This document shows positions 26,048-35,622 of a stretch of DNA of 64,000 nucleotides, piece after piece. The position numbers and the translations under genes were made by a program. The DNA is from Maridesulfovibrio sp. GTDB lineage: Bacteria > Desulfobacterota > Desulfovibrionia > Desulfovibrionales > Desulfovibrionaceae. Below the pieces are notes generated by a model, which worked only from the letters and a program-made list of their open reading frames with translations, ran no database searches and had not been told where the DNA came from. Position 1 is the first letter of the stretch, and each line of letters begins with the position of its first letter. Location of the stretch: positions 1,379,501 to 1,443,500 of the forward strand of contig NZ_OY763931.1 in assembly GCF_963667685.1 (NCBI RefSeq), in the 5' to 3' direction.

Positions 26048-28177
26048 CTAGCTTGACTTGAGGCCGGAAATTACCATTTTCAGCTTTTCTGTCATTTCGG
26101 AAAGAGAATTCATTGCATCAGTGGCCTGATCCATAAAAGTCGAATTTTCGATTGCTATCTCATCAATTTCACCAACACTGCGATTGATCTGCTCTGACGC
26201 GGCGGACTGCTCTTCAGATGCAGCGGCAATGGCCTGCACCATTCCAGTGGTCAAATTGATTTTTTGGACAATACCATCAATGGCATCACCAGCATGAGCG
26301 GCAAGTTCAGTGCTATTTTCAACAACTTTCGAAGTTTCTTCCATCCTGTTCATGGAACTGGCAGTTCCATTCTGAATGGCCTTAATTGCGTCACCAACTT
26401 CATTGGTAGCTGCAACTGTTTTTTCAGCTAACTTACGTACTTCATCGGCAACAACGGCGAAACCGCGCCCTGCTTCACCAGCCCTTGCAGCTTCAATTGC
26501 TGCGTTCAATGCCAGCAGATTGGTCTGGTCTGCAATATCAGTAATTACGCTCATGATATGTCCAATAGAATCGGCCTGGGAACCTAGATTCTCCAGTTCC
26601 CCGCGCAGTAGGATTGTCTCTTCATTAAGCCTTTTGATAGACTCTACAACTTCATTCACAACCCTTCCGCTCTGGGAACCGTCAGTCTGCGCACTCTCCG
26701 CCATTTCAGCAGCCTGTCCGGCATTATTTGCAACTTCCAAAACAGACGCATTCATCTCTTCCATAGCGGTTGCTGTTTCCGAAGAACGAACCCTCTGAAT
26801 CTCGGCACCGCTTTTCGAATTTTCAATCTGGGCAGCGAGCTGAGTTGAAGCTGCGGAAACTTGACCGATAATCCCCTCCAGCTCGTCGGCTGCATGTGAC
26901 ATCCCTTCCTGCTTGGCGATTTCAGCCTTACGCATAGCCTCTTCAGCTTTCGCTGTCGCCTCTTGCGCCTGCAAGGCTTTGTCTTCCGCATCTTCGGTTT
27001 TAGCGGTAATTTCAGCTATGTTTTCACGCAGAGTTGCGGCCATGGAATTTAATGCGGATTGCAGCATAGATGTTTCATCATTCCCCTTCGCTTTCAAAGC
27101 AACGTCAAAATCTCCTTCAGTTATCTTGGTGGCAGCTTCCGCGCTTTCCTGGAGCGCAGCTGCAATACGAGATGAAAGTATATATGCAATGCCCAAGGCA
27201 AGTATGATTGATACCACTGCGACAGCAATATAAATTGAAACTGTATCCGCAATAGTTTTTCCCATTTTTTCCATATTTTCTTTCACATGACTGGATTCAG
27301 CCTCACCAAGTTTATCAATATTCCCGCGCATGGAGGAAAAGGCCTTGTCACTCTCAGCCAAAAGTTCATTGCGCTTAACATTATCCGCGAATGATTCGGT
27401 GGTCAGCTTAATGTATTCCTCTCCACTTGAATACCATCGGTCATAAAATTCAAGGAACTGCTTTTTCAAACCGGAAGCTTCTGCGCCTATAAGATCCGCG
27501 CCCTTAACTACGCGTTCAACGGTCTGCCCGGCATTTTCTTCATAACTGCTAACCTGCGCAGCAAGATCTTCCGCTGTTAATGCCCGTTCAATAAGAAGGA
27601 TAGCCACATAAGCCTGATAAGCATCGCGGTCCCCATTCAGAATCAAGGAAAGGGATTGTGAGCCAATAATTTCCACCCTTTCCACAGCTATTTCGCCAAG
27701 CCTGTCAATCACATCTCGCATGGCGCGGAATGAGTCCATTGCACTTTTCTTGGCCTCGGATCTTTTGCCGTTATAATCCAAAGTCTTAGTTGTTATCTGC
27801 AAAGCCGCGATATTAGCATCGGACCAGATCTTATAACTGTCTTTGAATTTGCCAAGGACATCTAACATATCAGGTTCAAAATTCTCGGAAGGCCCTATAA
27901 TCCTATCCCATGTCTGCTTCTTATTCTCACTTACTGACTCGCTGGCCTTAGCTAATGCAGCCTCGTCTTTAGCGCGTTCTGCATCAATAATAGCCATCTG
28001 CGCCTGATAGGCGTCCCGGTCTGCATCAATCATTGTTGCACGGTTTAAATGAAGGAGATTGACCCGATCTACAATTCTTTCAATACCCTTAAAGCTGGTA
28101 ATACCCAGCGCAAAAAGAGCTATCAACGCTATAGCTGGAACACCCACCATGATTAGCATTTTAGATTTAATTTTCAC
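26048..28177 (-). CDS. Methyl-accepting chemotaxis protein with helical bimodular-like sensor
   Basis: This 709-residue chemoreceptor has an N-terminal membrane helix (about 8-28) and a ~280-residue periplasmic all-helical sensor. A second membrane helix (about 312-333) and a HAMP domain follow, then the cytoplasmic signalling domain. Its tip is the conserved hairpin near [21 protein letters not shown]. The sensor shows an internal repeat: [19 protein letters not shown] near residue 51 and [19 protein letters not shown] near residue 182. This suggests two stacked four-helix modules, as in helical bimodular (HBM) sensors that bind organic acids. No CheR/CheB-binding pentapeptide is visible at the C-terminus. 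The ligand is unknown. Confidence 0.92.
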   Translation of the reverse strand: MKIKSKMLIMVGVPAIALIALFALGITSFKGIERIVDRVNLLHLNRATMIDADRDAYQAQMAIIDAERAKDEAALAKASESVSENKKQTWDRIIGPSENFEPDMLDVLGKFKDSYKIWSDANIAALQITTKTLDYNGKRSEAKKSAMDSFRAMRDVIDRLGEIAVERVEIIGSQSLSLILNGDRDAYQAYVAILLIERALTAEDLAAQVSSYEENAGQTVERVVKGADLIGAEASGLKKQFLEFYDRWYSSGEEYIKLTTESFADNVKRNELLAESDKAFSSMRGNIDKLGEAESSHVKENMEKMGKTIADTVSIYIAVAVVSIILALGIAYILSSRIAAALQESAEAATKITEGDFDVALKAKGNDETSMLQSALNSMAATLRENIAEITAKTEDAEDKALQAQEATAKAEEAMRKAEIAKQEGMSHAADELEGIIGQVSAASTQLAAQIENSKSGAEIQRVRSSETATAMEEMNASVLEVANNAGQAAEMAESAQTDGSQSGRVVNEVVESIKRLNEETILLRGELENLGSQADSIGHIMSVITDIADQTNLLALNAAIEAARAGEAGRGFAVVADEVRKLAEKTVAATNEVGDAIKAIQNGTASSMNRMEETSKVVENSTELAAHAGDAIDGIVQKINLTTGMVQAIAAASEEQSAASEQINRSVGEIDEIAIENSTFMDQATDAMNSLSEMTEKLKMVISGLKSS

Positions 28178-28294
28178 TTCTATTCACCCCGTAGTAATTT
28201 GATCAATCATACAATGTTCCTATTTAGGAAAAATTAACACAAAATAACCACTAGATAAATACAATTTTAAATTAAATGTAGTGTGCCATGATGA

Positions 28295-28603
28295 TTATAA
28301 GTAAAACCTCCCCAAGGCCATCACCAGCATCCCGGCTAGCATAGCCAGAAAAACATTTTTGGTTTTGAATGCCATGGCAACTGTTACCAAGCCAGCTGCA
28401 AATCCGATAAAACCTTCATTGAAGAAGCCGGGAGCGGCAAGTGAAATGAGAATTGTTCCGGGCAAAGCATTCAACGCCCGTCCAACACGACCGCCTGTAG
28501 GCAGATATCCGGCCAGCAACAGACCTCCCACGCGCATAAGATAAGTGGCCAATGAAACAAAAACTACAACCAGAATCGCATTCTCTGAACTGTAAATATT
28601 CAT
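28295..28603 (-). CDS. azlD: Branched-chain amino acid exporter small subunit AzlD
   Basis: This 102-residue membrane protein has three or four hydrophobic segments and matches the AzlD family: SLATYLMRVGGLLLAGYLP near the N-terminus and LNALPGTILISLAAPGF in the middle. AzlC and AzlD together export branched-chain amino acids. The ATG at 28603 overlaps the azlC stop by one base (TAATG), giving tight translational coupling. No regulator is adjacent. Confidence 0.9.
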   Translation of the reverse strand: MNIYSSENAILVVVFVSLATYLMRVGGLLLAGYLPTGGRVGRALNALPGTILISLAAPGFFNEGFIGFAAGLVTVAMAFKTKNVFLAMLAGMLVMALGRFYL

Positions 28604-29289
28604 TATTCCTCCTCCCGTTTTTCAACAGCGGGCGCAAATGCTGCGCAACACGCTCCTGAAATTCCACCTACAAGAATATACCATTTTCCGGGAATAAAAT
28701 GCTCAGTCAGAACAGAGGTGCTGATCGCTACCAGCCAGGGCAGGGCATCCTGCTTACCCTGCCAAAGGGAAACCGCCAACGCGGTGAATACTGCGGTAAA
28801 AGCAAAATCAAGGGCCAGCAACTTAGGATCTGGAATCAATCCGCCGAAATACATCCCGCCCATTGTTCCTGCACTCCAGAAAAGCACCAGCAGCAACCCG
28901 CCGCCAAGCAGATGAAAAACATCACCCTCGCCCTTACGGGCCGCAACCATGGTCATAGCCCAGTTTTCATCCGCCACGAAATGCACCAACGTAATTCGCC
29001 GCCAAAGACCCTGCCCTGCAAAAAGATCTTTAAGTGAAGCTCCGATTAATACATAACGAAGGTTAACAACGATGACCGCAAGAACCATCTCCAACACAGG
29101 AAGAGGTGCATTCCACATATCCACAAGCACAAATTGTGCTGACCCCGCAAACATAAATACATTCAGGGCCATCATGTCCGCCCAGCTGATCGACTTCTGG
29201 GCCGCCAGCACTCCCAGAACCCCGGCGTAAGCTACAACACTGGGCAGCAAGGGAACGTTGGCTTTTACACCACGAATGAAACCGCTCAT
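28603..29289 (-). CDS. azlC: Branched-chain amino acid exporter large subunit AzlC
   Basis: This 228-residue integral membrane protein of the AzlC family has the conserved start GVKANVPLLPSVVAYAGVLGVLA, the segments MALNVFMFAGSAQFVLVDM and NLRYVLIGASL, and HFVADENWAMTMVA. Together with AzlD it forms a two-component exporter for branched-chain amino acids and analogues. AGGAGG lies 7 bases before ATG 29289. It is the first gene of the two-gene operon. It is separated from dhaM by a terminator and a repeat element. Confidence 0.92.
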   Translation of the reverse strand: MSGFIRGVKANVPLLPSVVAYAGVLGVLAAQKSISWADMMALNVFMFAGSAQFVLVDMWNAPLPVLEMVLAVIVVNLRYVLIGASLKDLFAGQGLWRRITLVHFVADENWAMTMVAARKGEGDVFHLLGGGLLLVLFWSAGTMGGMYFGGLIPDPKLLALDFAFTAVFTALAVSLWQGKQDALPWLVAISTSVLTEHFIPGKWYILVGGISGACCAAFAPAVEKREEE

Positions 29290-29408
29290 ATAAAACCTCC
29301 TGACTGAGGGGTATTGCTTGATTTATAAAATCTAAAAGAGGAAAGACTTACATTTAAATTAAAACGGGAAGACTAAAAAGATACAGTTCGAATAAAAACG
29401 ACCCAAAC

Positions 29409-29444
29409 AAAAAGCCCACTCTTCAATAAAAGAGCGGGCTTTCA
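29409..29444 (-). terminator. Intrinsic terminator of the dhaKLM operon
   Basis: On the minus strand AAAGCCCGCTCTTTTATTGAAGAGTGGGCTTTTTG forms a stem with T-run. It is about 130 bases after the dhaM stop, beyond a repeat element. Confidence 0.85.
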
Positions 29445-29464
29445 AATTTCATAAGCAATTTATA

Positions 29465-29571
29465 AACAAAACAGCGAAGCCTGATAAAAAGCTTTGAATA
29501 ATCCAGATAAACTTTCCCAAAAGTATCTTTGGCCACGCTGAAGGCGACCAGCGGTAGTGCCGCCGGGCAGA
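29465..29571 (+). repeat. Dispersed intergenic repeat, copy B (after dhaM)
   Basis: This stretch shares an ordered set of blocks with 32215-32343: ACAGCGAAG-CCTGATAAAA-G-TTT, then CCAGA, CAAAAG, CTTTGG and a final GCCGCCGG. It starts or ends exactly at the dhaM stop codon, as copy A does at the dhaL stop. It is more diverged than copy A. Confidence 0.65.
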
Positions 29572-32070
29572 CTACTTCAACAACTCCCGGACTTCGTCTC
29601 CGGATTTAGCGGTCAGTGCTTTTTCAGCCAAGGCGCGGCAATCATCCATGGAAACAGTGCGGATAGCCTCTTTGACATCCGGGATAGACGGACCGCTCAT
29701 GCTCAGTTCATTCAGACCTAGTCCAATCAGCAATGCGGAAGCCTTGGCATTCCCGGCCAACTCTCCGCACATACCGACCTCGATATTATTCGCAGCAGCA
29801 GCATCGCAGGTCATTTTAACCATGCGCAACACTGCTGGATTTAGACTGTCACAGATTTTAGCTACTGTCTTATTACCGCGGTCCGCAGCCATCACGTACT
29901 GGGTCAGGTCATTAGTGCCGATGCTGAAAAAATCGCAGATCGCCCCGAGCTTTTCAGCTTCGGCAACAGCGGAAGGAACTTCGATCATAATTCCGGTCTT
30001 GATCTTTTCGGCAATCTGCATACCTTCGGCTATGAGCTCATCACGGACTCCAGCCTGAAAATCAAGCACATTCTGCAACTCTTCAACCCCTGAAATCATG
30101 GGGAACATTATCCAGATATTCTCCTCACTGGCAGCCCGCAACAATGCGCGCAGCTGGGTGCGGAAAAGCTCAGGTCTTGCCATGCAGAAACGAATCCCGC
30201 GTTCACCAAGAAACGGATTTTCTTCCACCGGGGAATCAAGATATTTAACCGGCTTATCACCACCGATATCAAGGGTACGGATAATGACCGGATTGCCGTT
30301 CATGGCCTTGGCAGCTTCAGCATATGCTTCGAACTGCTCCTGCTCATCCGGTTCCTGATCACGATCCTGAAAAAGGAATTCCGTACGGAAAAGCCCTACG
30401 CCTTCCGCTCCGTACTCGCGAACACGCGGAGCATCAGCCGGAGTACCGATGTTACCCATGACCATTATGCCGGTTCCGTCCAAAGTATTGGCCGGAGCAG
30501 CTCCATTGGCCTTGGCTTTTTCACGATCAGCAATCCAGACATCACGCTTGGCAGAGAGTGCGTCCAGTTTAGCCTGATCAGGATTTGTCCAAACAATACC
30601 TTCGATACCGTCCAGAGCAATAACCTCACCATCTGAAATCTGCCCGAAGCATTCTCCTGTTCCGATGACAGCGGGAATACCCATTGAGCGGGACAGGATG
30701 GCTGCATGCGAAGTAGCCCCGCCGATTTCGGTCACAATGCCGAGTACCTTTTCCGGGTCCATTCCGGCAACATCCGAAGGGGTAAGATCATGGGCGACTA
30801 TAATTGATTCCTGATCAAGAACAATGACCGGCTCGCCTTCCCCGGTCAACGCACGCAGAACCCTTCCGCCGCAATCCATGACATCCGCGGCACGTGCCTG
30901 CATATAGCTGTCTTCCAGGCCGCGATAATCGGATGCAATATTATCCATAACCTGAAACCAGGCGAACTCGGCATTGACTTTTTCCTCAGAAATTATGGAA
31001 ACAGCCCTGTCAAGCATGTCTTTGTCGCCGAGGATCAGTCCGTGAACTTCAAAAATTGCTGCATTGGCCTTACCTGCGGTCTTTTCTGTTTCCAGCTGCA
31101 AGGCATGGAGATCGTCCAGCGCGGTCGAGAGAGCCTTGTCGAGTCTGGCAATCTCAGCATCAACATCGGAAATATCCTTACGCTGAACTTCCGGGAGCTT
31201 GGCCGTATGGACATAGGCCGGACCGACAGCGTAACCAGCGGAAGCAGGTGCGCCGTGCACGAAACCTTCGCCGCCTGTCTTGCAGACTTCCACTGCCTTC
31301 ACGGCTTCGGTGACATCTTCATCACGCTCACCGAAATTATCGGCATGCAAAGCCTTTATACTTTCAATGGCCTGCAGTGCGTCCGGTCCTGCAGCAGTGA
31401 CTGTAATAGTCTCGCCATTTTTGACCGCAAGCAGAGCGACCTGATTGATGCTCTTACCGGATGCACTTTTATCACCTTTAGTTATCTGGATAACGGATTT
31501 AAATTTTCCGGACGCGGCAACAAGGTTTGCTGCCGGGCGGGCATGAAGTCCCATTTTATTGAGGATCAAAAGATCTATGCTCAGTTCTTCGCCTTCCTGA
31601 CCTGCATCCAAAACTTCTTCCCTTCCAGCGGCAGGAGTGACAGTCTCCCCGGTAATGGGGGCCAACTGTTCGATCTTCACATTCAAAGCTGCCCCGGCCT
31701 CGGCGCTGACCTCTTGAAGTGAGGCTCCGACAGAAGCCTGTACCGCTGCCGCCATGGTTCCTTCCACTATTGGGGCGGAACAAAGCAGAACCTTTTCTTT
31801 AACTTCATCGGGCAGGAAATCGAGCGCGGTTTCAGCACTCATTAAAGCACTTCCGAGATCCATGATAACCAGAACTCCGTCTTCAGACTGGGCCGCAACG
31901 GATTCAATAGCCATCATAACTTTCATAGGGTCCGTTCCGATGGGATTATCGGGATCGTCAATACCGCCCGCGGCTTCCATAACTACTGAACCACGGGTCA
32001 TCTGCTCCGCAAGTTCCAAAACACCCTGAGCCAGAGTCTGGCTGTGGGAAACAATTACTAATCCTACCAT
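29572..32070 (-). CDS. dhaM: DhaM-HPr-Enzyme I fusion phosphotransferase
   Basis: This ~832-residue cytoplasmic protein carries the whole phosphate relay for PEP-dependent dihydroxyacetone kinase. Residues 1-130 are the DhaM (EIIA-Man-type) domain with active His9 (LVIVSHSQTL). About 165-250 is an HPr domain with the phospho-His in NKMGLHARPAAN. From about 270 to the end it is Enzyme I, with the phospho-His in GGATSHAAILSRSMG and PEP-binding motifs LFRTEFLFQDRDQEPDE and FFSIGTNDLTQY. ATG 32070 with AAGGAG 8 bases upstream is chosen; the frame stays open to 32184 through a repeat. Such DhaM fusions occur in some Proteobacteria. It is the last gene of dhaK-dhaL-dhaM. Confidence 0.93.
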   Translation of the reverse strand: MVGLVIVSHSQTLAQGVLELAEQMTRGSVVMEAAGGIDDPDNPIGTDPMKVMMAIESVAAQSEDGVLVIMDLGSALMSAETALDFLPDEVKEKVLLCSAPIVEGTMAAAVQASVGASLQEVSAEAGAALNVKIEQLAPITGETVTPAAGREEVLDAGQEGEELSIDLLILNKMGLHARPAANLVAASGKFKSVIQITKGDKSASGKSINQVALLAVKNGETITVTAAGPDALQAIESIKALHADNFGERDEDVTEAVKAVEVCKTGGEGFVHGAPASAGYAVGPAYVHTAKLPEVQRKDISDVDAEIARLDKALSTALDDLHALQLETEKTAGKANAAIFEVHGLILGDKDMLDRAVSIISEEKVNAEFAWFQVMDNIASDYRGLEDSYMQARAADVMDCGGRVLRALTGEGEPVIVLDQESIIVAHDLTPSDVAGMDPEKVLGIVTEIGGATSHAAILSRSMGIPAVIGTGECFGQISDGEVIALDGIEGIVWTNPDQAKLDALSAKRDVWIADREKAKANGAAPANTLDGTGIMVMGNIGTPADAPRVREYGAEGVGLFRTEFLFQDRDQEPDEQEQFEAYAEAAKAMNGNPVIIRTLDIGGDKPVKYLDSPVEENPFLGERGIRFCMARPELFRTQLRALLRAASEENIWIMFPMISGVEELQNVLDFQAGVRDELIAEGMQIAEKIKTGIMIEVPSAVAEAEKLGAICDFFSIGTNDLTQYVMAADRGNKTVAKICDSLNPAVLRMVKMTCDAAAANNIEVGMCGELAGNAKASALLIGLGLNELSMSGPSIPDVKEAIRTVSMDDCRALAEKALTAKSGDEVRELLK

Positions 32071-32085
32071 GTTATACTCCTTGTC

Positions 32086-32180
32086 TCCGGCGGCCCTTCG
32101 GGGACCAGAGGAGAGGGGAAAACACTTTTGGGCGGTAGCAAAAGGGTTTTCCCCTCTCCTCTGGACTCCTCTCCCCTTTC
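32086..32180. repeat. Dispersed intergenic repeat, inverted copy C with long hairpin
   Basis: This 95-base stretch begins with the reverse complement of the end of copy A (CTCCGGCGGCCCTTCGGGGAC). It then holds a long hairpin: CCAGAGGAGAGGGGAAAA pairs with TTTTCCCCTCTCCTCTGG around a loop containing CTTTTGGGCGGTAGCAAAAG. It lies just upstream of the dhaM ribosome site. Confidence 0.75.
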
Positions 32181-32214
32181 CCAAAACGCGTTAGTTGAGA
32201 CTAGATAAAGAGAA

Positions 32215-32343
32215 ATTTCAAATTTAACGACAGCGAAGACCTGATAAAAGTTTTAGGAGAGCCCAGAGAACCCTTATCCAAAAGGGTTCTTTGGACCTCG
32301 GAGAGGCCCCCGACAGGGTCCCCGAAGGGCCGCCGGAGACAAC
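32215..32343 (+). repeat. Dispersed intergenic repeat, copy A (after dhaL)
   Basis: This stretch contains GACAGCGAAGACCTGATAAAAG, the palindrome AGAACCCTTATCCAAAAGGGTTCT, and the end block GGTCCCCGAAGGGCCGCCGGAGAC, which abuts the dhaL stop region. It is similar and parallel to copy B at 29465 and inverted relative to copy C at 32086. Confidence 0.7.
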
Positions 32344-32350
32344 TAAAAAC

Positions 32351-32980
32351 TTAAGACAAAACTTCTTTCAGAGTTTCCAGCATGTAATAAGAGGAAGTTG
32401 CGCCGGGGTCCTGATGACCGATGGATCTTTCGCCGAGATAACTGGCGCGGCCTTTACGAGCCTGCAAGGGGATGGTGTCGGCAAGGGCCTTTTCTCCAAC
32501 AGGCAAAGCAGCTTCAACAATAGAGAGAACGTCTTCGCCGTTTCCTGCTTTATCCTTGACAACTTCGAGCACTGGCGCCCAGAAATCGTACATGGTCTTG
32601 TCGCCGAGGACGGGGCGGCCACGCTGCAGGATGCCTTCAACTCCTGCTTCAATAACTTTCGCGAAATCTTCAGGGCTTAATTCTTCCTTACCACCCATAA
32701 TCATTCCACCCTTCATCCAGAAAGTCCCGTACAACGGACCGCTGGCTCCGCCGACGCTGGACATCAAGGTCATACCCACGGTCTTGAGGATAGTTCCGAT
32801 ATCTTTATCTTCGACTGTGGGCAGTTTTTCCACAACTTTGCTGAATCCGCGGTTCATATTGATTCCGTGGTCTGCATCACCGATAGCGGCATCCAATTCA
32901 GTAAGATATTCTTTCTTATCGGCATAAACTTCATTGAGTCTGCCGAGCCATGCAATAAGTTGTGCCTTGTTCATAGACAT
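32351..32980 (-). CDS. dhaL: Dihydroxyacetone kinase subunit DhaL
   Basis: DhaL is the ADP-binding subunit of the PTS-dependent dihydroxyacetone kinase; its bound ADP is rephosphorylated by DhaM and it passes phosphate to dihydroxyacetone held on DhaK. The protein is about 209 residues from ATG 32980, which has GGAGGA 8 bases upstream; the frame is open to 33007. The Mg-ADP site is in AAIGDADHGINMNRGF near residue 33, with the Asp residues that hold two Mg ions. SVGGASGPLYGTFW follows, and then DPGATSSYYMLE near the C-terminus. It lies between dhaK and dhaM. Confidence 0.94.
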   Translation of the reverse strand: MSMNKAQLIAWLGRLNEVYADKKEYLTELDAAIGDADHGINMNRGFSKVVEKLPTVEDKDIGTILKTVGMTLMSSVGGASGPLYGTFWMKGGMIMGGKEELSPEDFAKVIEAGVEGILQRGRPVLGDKTMYDFWAPVLEVVKDKAGNGEDVLSIVEAALPVGEKALADTIPLQARKGRASYLGERSIGHQDPGATSSYYMLETLKEVLS

Positions 32981-33156
32981 TTTCCATCCTCCAAAAGGTG
33001 ACGCCATATAAAACTGGGTCTGGTTAATAAAATTAGTTTGGGCATATACTTGTAACAGCGCCAGCCCTGAGGTTTTCTTTCAAAAACGGGAACGCAGGCA
33101 TGAAAGACAACTCCCACACCTGCGCATTTTAAACCAATGATTATGGCAAGTTAAAC

Positions 33157-34215
33157 TTACCAGGTCAGACCGGGAGTCTTTGCCGGAGCATCCCAGAACT
33201 TAAGAATTTCATCATCAGCCTTGAGCAGAGTAATGGAGAAACCCTGCATTTCCAGAGAAGTGATGTAGGGACCGATCAGATTGCGGACAATGCTGATCCC
33301 CTTTGCCTTGCAGACTTCATCAAGCTTTCTGTAGACAGCGTAAAGTTCGGATACCGGAGTCCCGCCCATGCTGTTAACAAAAGCGATAACCTTGTCACCC
33401 TTGGCAAAGGGTTCGTCGGTAAGCTTTTTATCTTCCCACTCGGAACCATTCCATTCGCGGACAGTGCGGGAATATGAGGGATCATCAATGATCTGCTCGG
33501 CAGCATACTGGGTCATTTCATCAACGGATTTAAGCGGAGTGCGTTCAATCCCTGGCTCACCGTGGATACCGATACCCATTTCAACTTCGTTTTCGGCCAG
33601 TTCGAATGTAGGCTTACCCGCAGCGGGAACAGTGCAGGAAGTAAGCGCTACGCCGAAAGAGCGGCCATACTGGTTAACCTTGCGGCAGAGATCAGAGCAT
33701 TTCTCAAGGTCATAGCCTGCATCGGCAGCTGCACCGACAATCTTTTCAGCGAGAACGGTGGTTCCAACACCACGACGGCCGGCAGTGTAGAGGCTGTCTT
33801 TTACTGCTACGTCATCATCAATCAAAATATTCTGAACCTTGATGCCTTCAGCTGCTACAAGCTCGGCAGCGGCTTCAAAGTTCATTACGTCACCAGTGTA
33901 GTTCTTTACCATAAAAAGAACGCCTTCACCGCTATCAACAGCTTTAGCGCATTCGTACATCTGGTCAGGGGTGGGAGAAGTAAAAACTTCACCTGGGCAG
34001 GCTCCGTCAAGCATACCTTTGCCGACAAAACCGCCGTGCATGGGTTCGTGGCCGGAACCGCCGCCGGAAACAATAGCGACCTTGCCTTTAACCGGAGCGT
34101 CTGCGCGTACTACGTAATAGGGGTCGTAGTTCACTTTCAGCTCAGGATGGGCGAGGGCCATACCCTCAAGCTGTTCCTTAACCACATTTTCCACATCATT
34201 AATCAATTTTTTCAT
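33157..34215 (-). CDS. dhaK: Dihydroxyacetone kinase subunit DhaK
   Basis: DhaK binds dihydroxyacetone covalently through a His and receives phosphate from DhaL. The ~352-residue protein has the substrate loop [16 protein letters not shown] (near residue 48) and the hemiaminal-forming His in [12 protein letters not shown] (near residue 214). [13 protein letters not shown] and [18 protein letters not shown] also fit the family. The start is ATG 34215 with AGAGGTG upstream; a GTG at 34227 overlaps that site and is less likely. It is the first gene of the operon, after a 450-base AT-rich gap with no recognised regulator gene. No glycerol dehydrogenase gene is next to it, so the source of dihydroxyacetone is not explained by this window. 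Confidence 0.94.
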   Translation of the reverse strand: MKKLINDVENVVKEQLEGMALAHPELKVNYDPYYVVRADAPVKGKVAIVSGGGSGHEPMHGGFVGKGMLDGACPGEVFTSPTPDQMYECAKAVDSGEGVLFMVKNYTGDVMNFEAAAELVAAEGIKVQNILIDDDVAVKDSLYTAGRRGVGTTVLAEKIVGAAADAGYDLEKCSDLCRKVNQYGRSFGVALTSCTVPAAGKPTFELAENEVEMGIGIHGEPGIERTPLKSVDEMTQYAAEQIIDDPSYSRTVREWNGSEWEDKKLTDEPFAKGDKVIAFVNSMGGTPVSELYAVYRKLDEVCKAKGISIVRNLIGPYITSLEMQGFSITLLKADDEILKFWDAPAKTPGLTW

Positions 34216-34678
34216 AGCAAAAATCACCTCTGGTTCTGGGTTCCTTACGTGCGCAAAACATTAAATCAATCGCGAAAGGTTGTCGACAAATGAACGCCTT
34301 TTTTTTCACTTCTACTAAGTTTTTTTTAATCAACCTTTTCCATTTTCATTATCGAAAACAATTTTCTCAATATTTTCCACGAGAAATAAATTAAAGATGT
34401 TTTCATTAGTGAGACATTTCCGTTTAGAAAAGGCTCTACACCCTAAAATTCCATATTTTATGGGCATGATAGTAAGCACTTAACCCCAATATTCAACACT
34501 CTAACTATACTTATTTCAAATTCGAAACAGCAGACCTGAATTGAAAACGATTGTTTTTTTCAGTTACCAAACCAAGCTCCAACCGATAGTTACTTTATGT
34601 TCTGCACAAAAAAATTTATCTGGTATATAAAAACTTAATTTTGGAAGGAAAGCAAACAGACAATAGGTGCGTGCGCAT
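34216..34678. other. AT-rich intergenic region upstream of dhaK
   Basis: About 460 bases with no credible gene lie between dhaK (minus) and the tRNA-fMet terminator. It should carry the dhaK promoter. I could not identify a -24/-12 promoter or a known operator in it with confidence. Confidence 0.4.
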
Positions 34679-34714
34679 AAAAAAAAGACCCAATCCTATG
34701 GATTGAGTCTTTTC
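34679..34714 (-). terminator. Intrinsic terminator of tRNA-fMet copy 3
   Basis: On the minus strand AAAAGACTCAATCC pairs with GGATTGGGTCTTTT, followed by T-run. It closely resembles the copy 1 terminator. Confidence 0.88.
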
Positions 34715-34725
34715 TATGAGCATGA

Positions 34726-34802
<77 letters not shown>

Positions 34803-34816
34803 TCACTGTGAAAGAG

Positions 34817-34845
34817 GTTCTACAGACGGGGCCGCTTTGTGTCAA
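34817..34845 (-). promoter_or_regulatory. Sigma-70 promoter of tRNA-fMet copy 3
   Basis: Minus strand: TTGACA (34845-34840), a 17-base spacer and TAGAAC (34822-34817), 14 bases before the tRNA. Confidence 0.78.
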
Positions 34846-34890
34846 CAGCTATTTACAAATTATTTAAATTTTCTTATCTCAACTCTCGAT

Positions 34891-35622
34891 ATGACAAACC
34901 ACTACGAACTTTCCCTCGTGATACCTGTATACAATGAACAGGATAATTTACGAAAACTGATGCAGGAAATTGATTCGGCGCTCGAACCTATCAATATTCC
35001 ATACGAAGTTATATTTGTAGACGACGGCAGCAAAGATGACAGTCTTGCCGTGCTCAAAGAAATTTCATCCACTTACCCCAAAGCCCGTTATATTTCATTT
35101 GCGGAAAACAGAGGGCAGTCCGCTGCTTTCTGTGCCGGATTTGATGAAGCCCGTGCTCCGCGTGTTGCAACCATGGATGCCGACCTGCAGAATGACCCTG
35201 CCGATCTTCCGGCCATGCTCAACCTTTATAATGAAGGGCATGAAATGACCATTGGCTGGCGCCAGAAACGCAAGGATGTCTGGATCAAACGCATTGCTTC
35301 CAAGTTCGCTAATGCCATCCGCAACAGGCTGACCAATGAAACAGTGAAGGATACCGGTTGTTCACTGAAAATAATGGACACCGCCATGGTCCGGGCTATC
35401 CCCAGATTCAACGGCATGCACCGCTTTCTGCCCACACTAATGAAAATGCAGGGTGCTTCCGTTGCTGAGATGAAAGTAAACCACCGGCCACGCTACGAAG
35501 GTGAATCCAAGTACGGAACCCTCGACCGGGCCATAGCAGGCGGATACGATCTGCTTGGTGTACGCTGGTTGCTTGGACGCCATTTTTCCTATTCCGTAAA
35601 AGAACGCAGCGGCGACGAATAA
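34891..35622 (+). CDS. Family 2 glycosyltransferase (DPM/ArnC-like)
   Basis: This ~243-residue glycosyltransferase resembles dolichol- or undecaprenyl-phosphate sugar transferases but lacks the C-terminal membrane helices. Visible motifs are LSLVIPVYNEQDNL (start of the GT-A fold), FVDDGSKDDS, ENRGQSAAFCAG and TMDADLQNDP (the metal-binding DxD region). HRPRYEGESKYG near residue 208 is the conserved catalytic-loop motif. The open frame starts at 34729, but that part is an artefact over the tRNA, so ATG 34891 is used; no strong ribosome site is seen. The next gene begins immediately at its stop, so it probably works with the TVP38-type membrane protein. Confidence 0.9.
   Translation: MTNHYELSLVIPVYNEQDNLRKLMQEIDSALEPINIPYEVIFVDDGSKDDSLAVLKEISSTYPKARYISFAENRGQSAAFCAGFDEARAPRVATMDADLQNDPADLPAMLNLYNEGHEMTIGWRQKRKDVWIKRIASKFANAIRNRLTNETVKDTGCSLKIMDTAMVRAIPRFNGMHRFLPTLMKMQGASVAEMKVNHRPRYEGESKYGTLDRAIAGGYDLLGVRWLLGRHFSYSVKERSGDE

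Noticed and set aside
34216..34678. Possible sigma-54 promoter or CRP-like operator in front of dhaK
   Set aside because: No site close to either consensus was found on reading both strands of this AT-rich gap.
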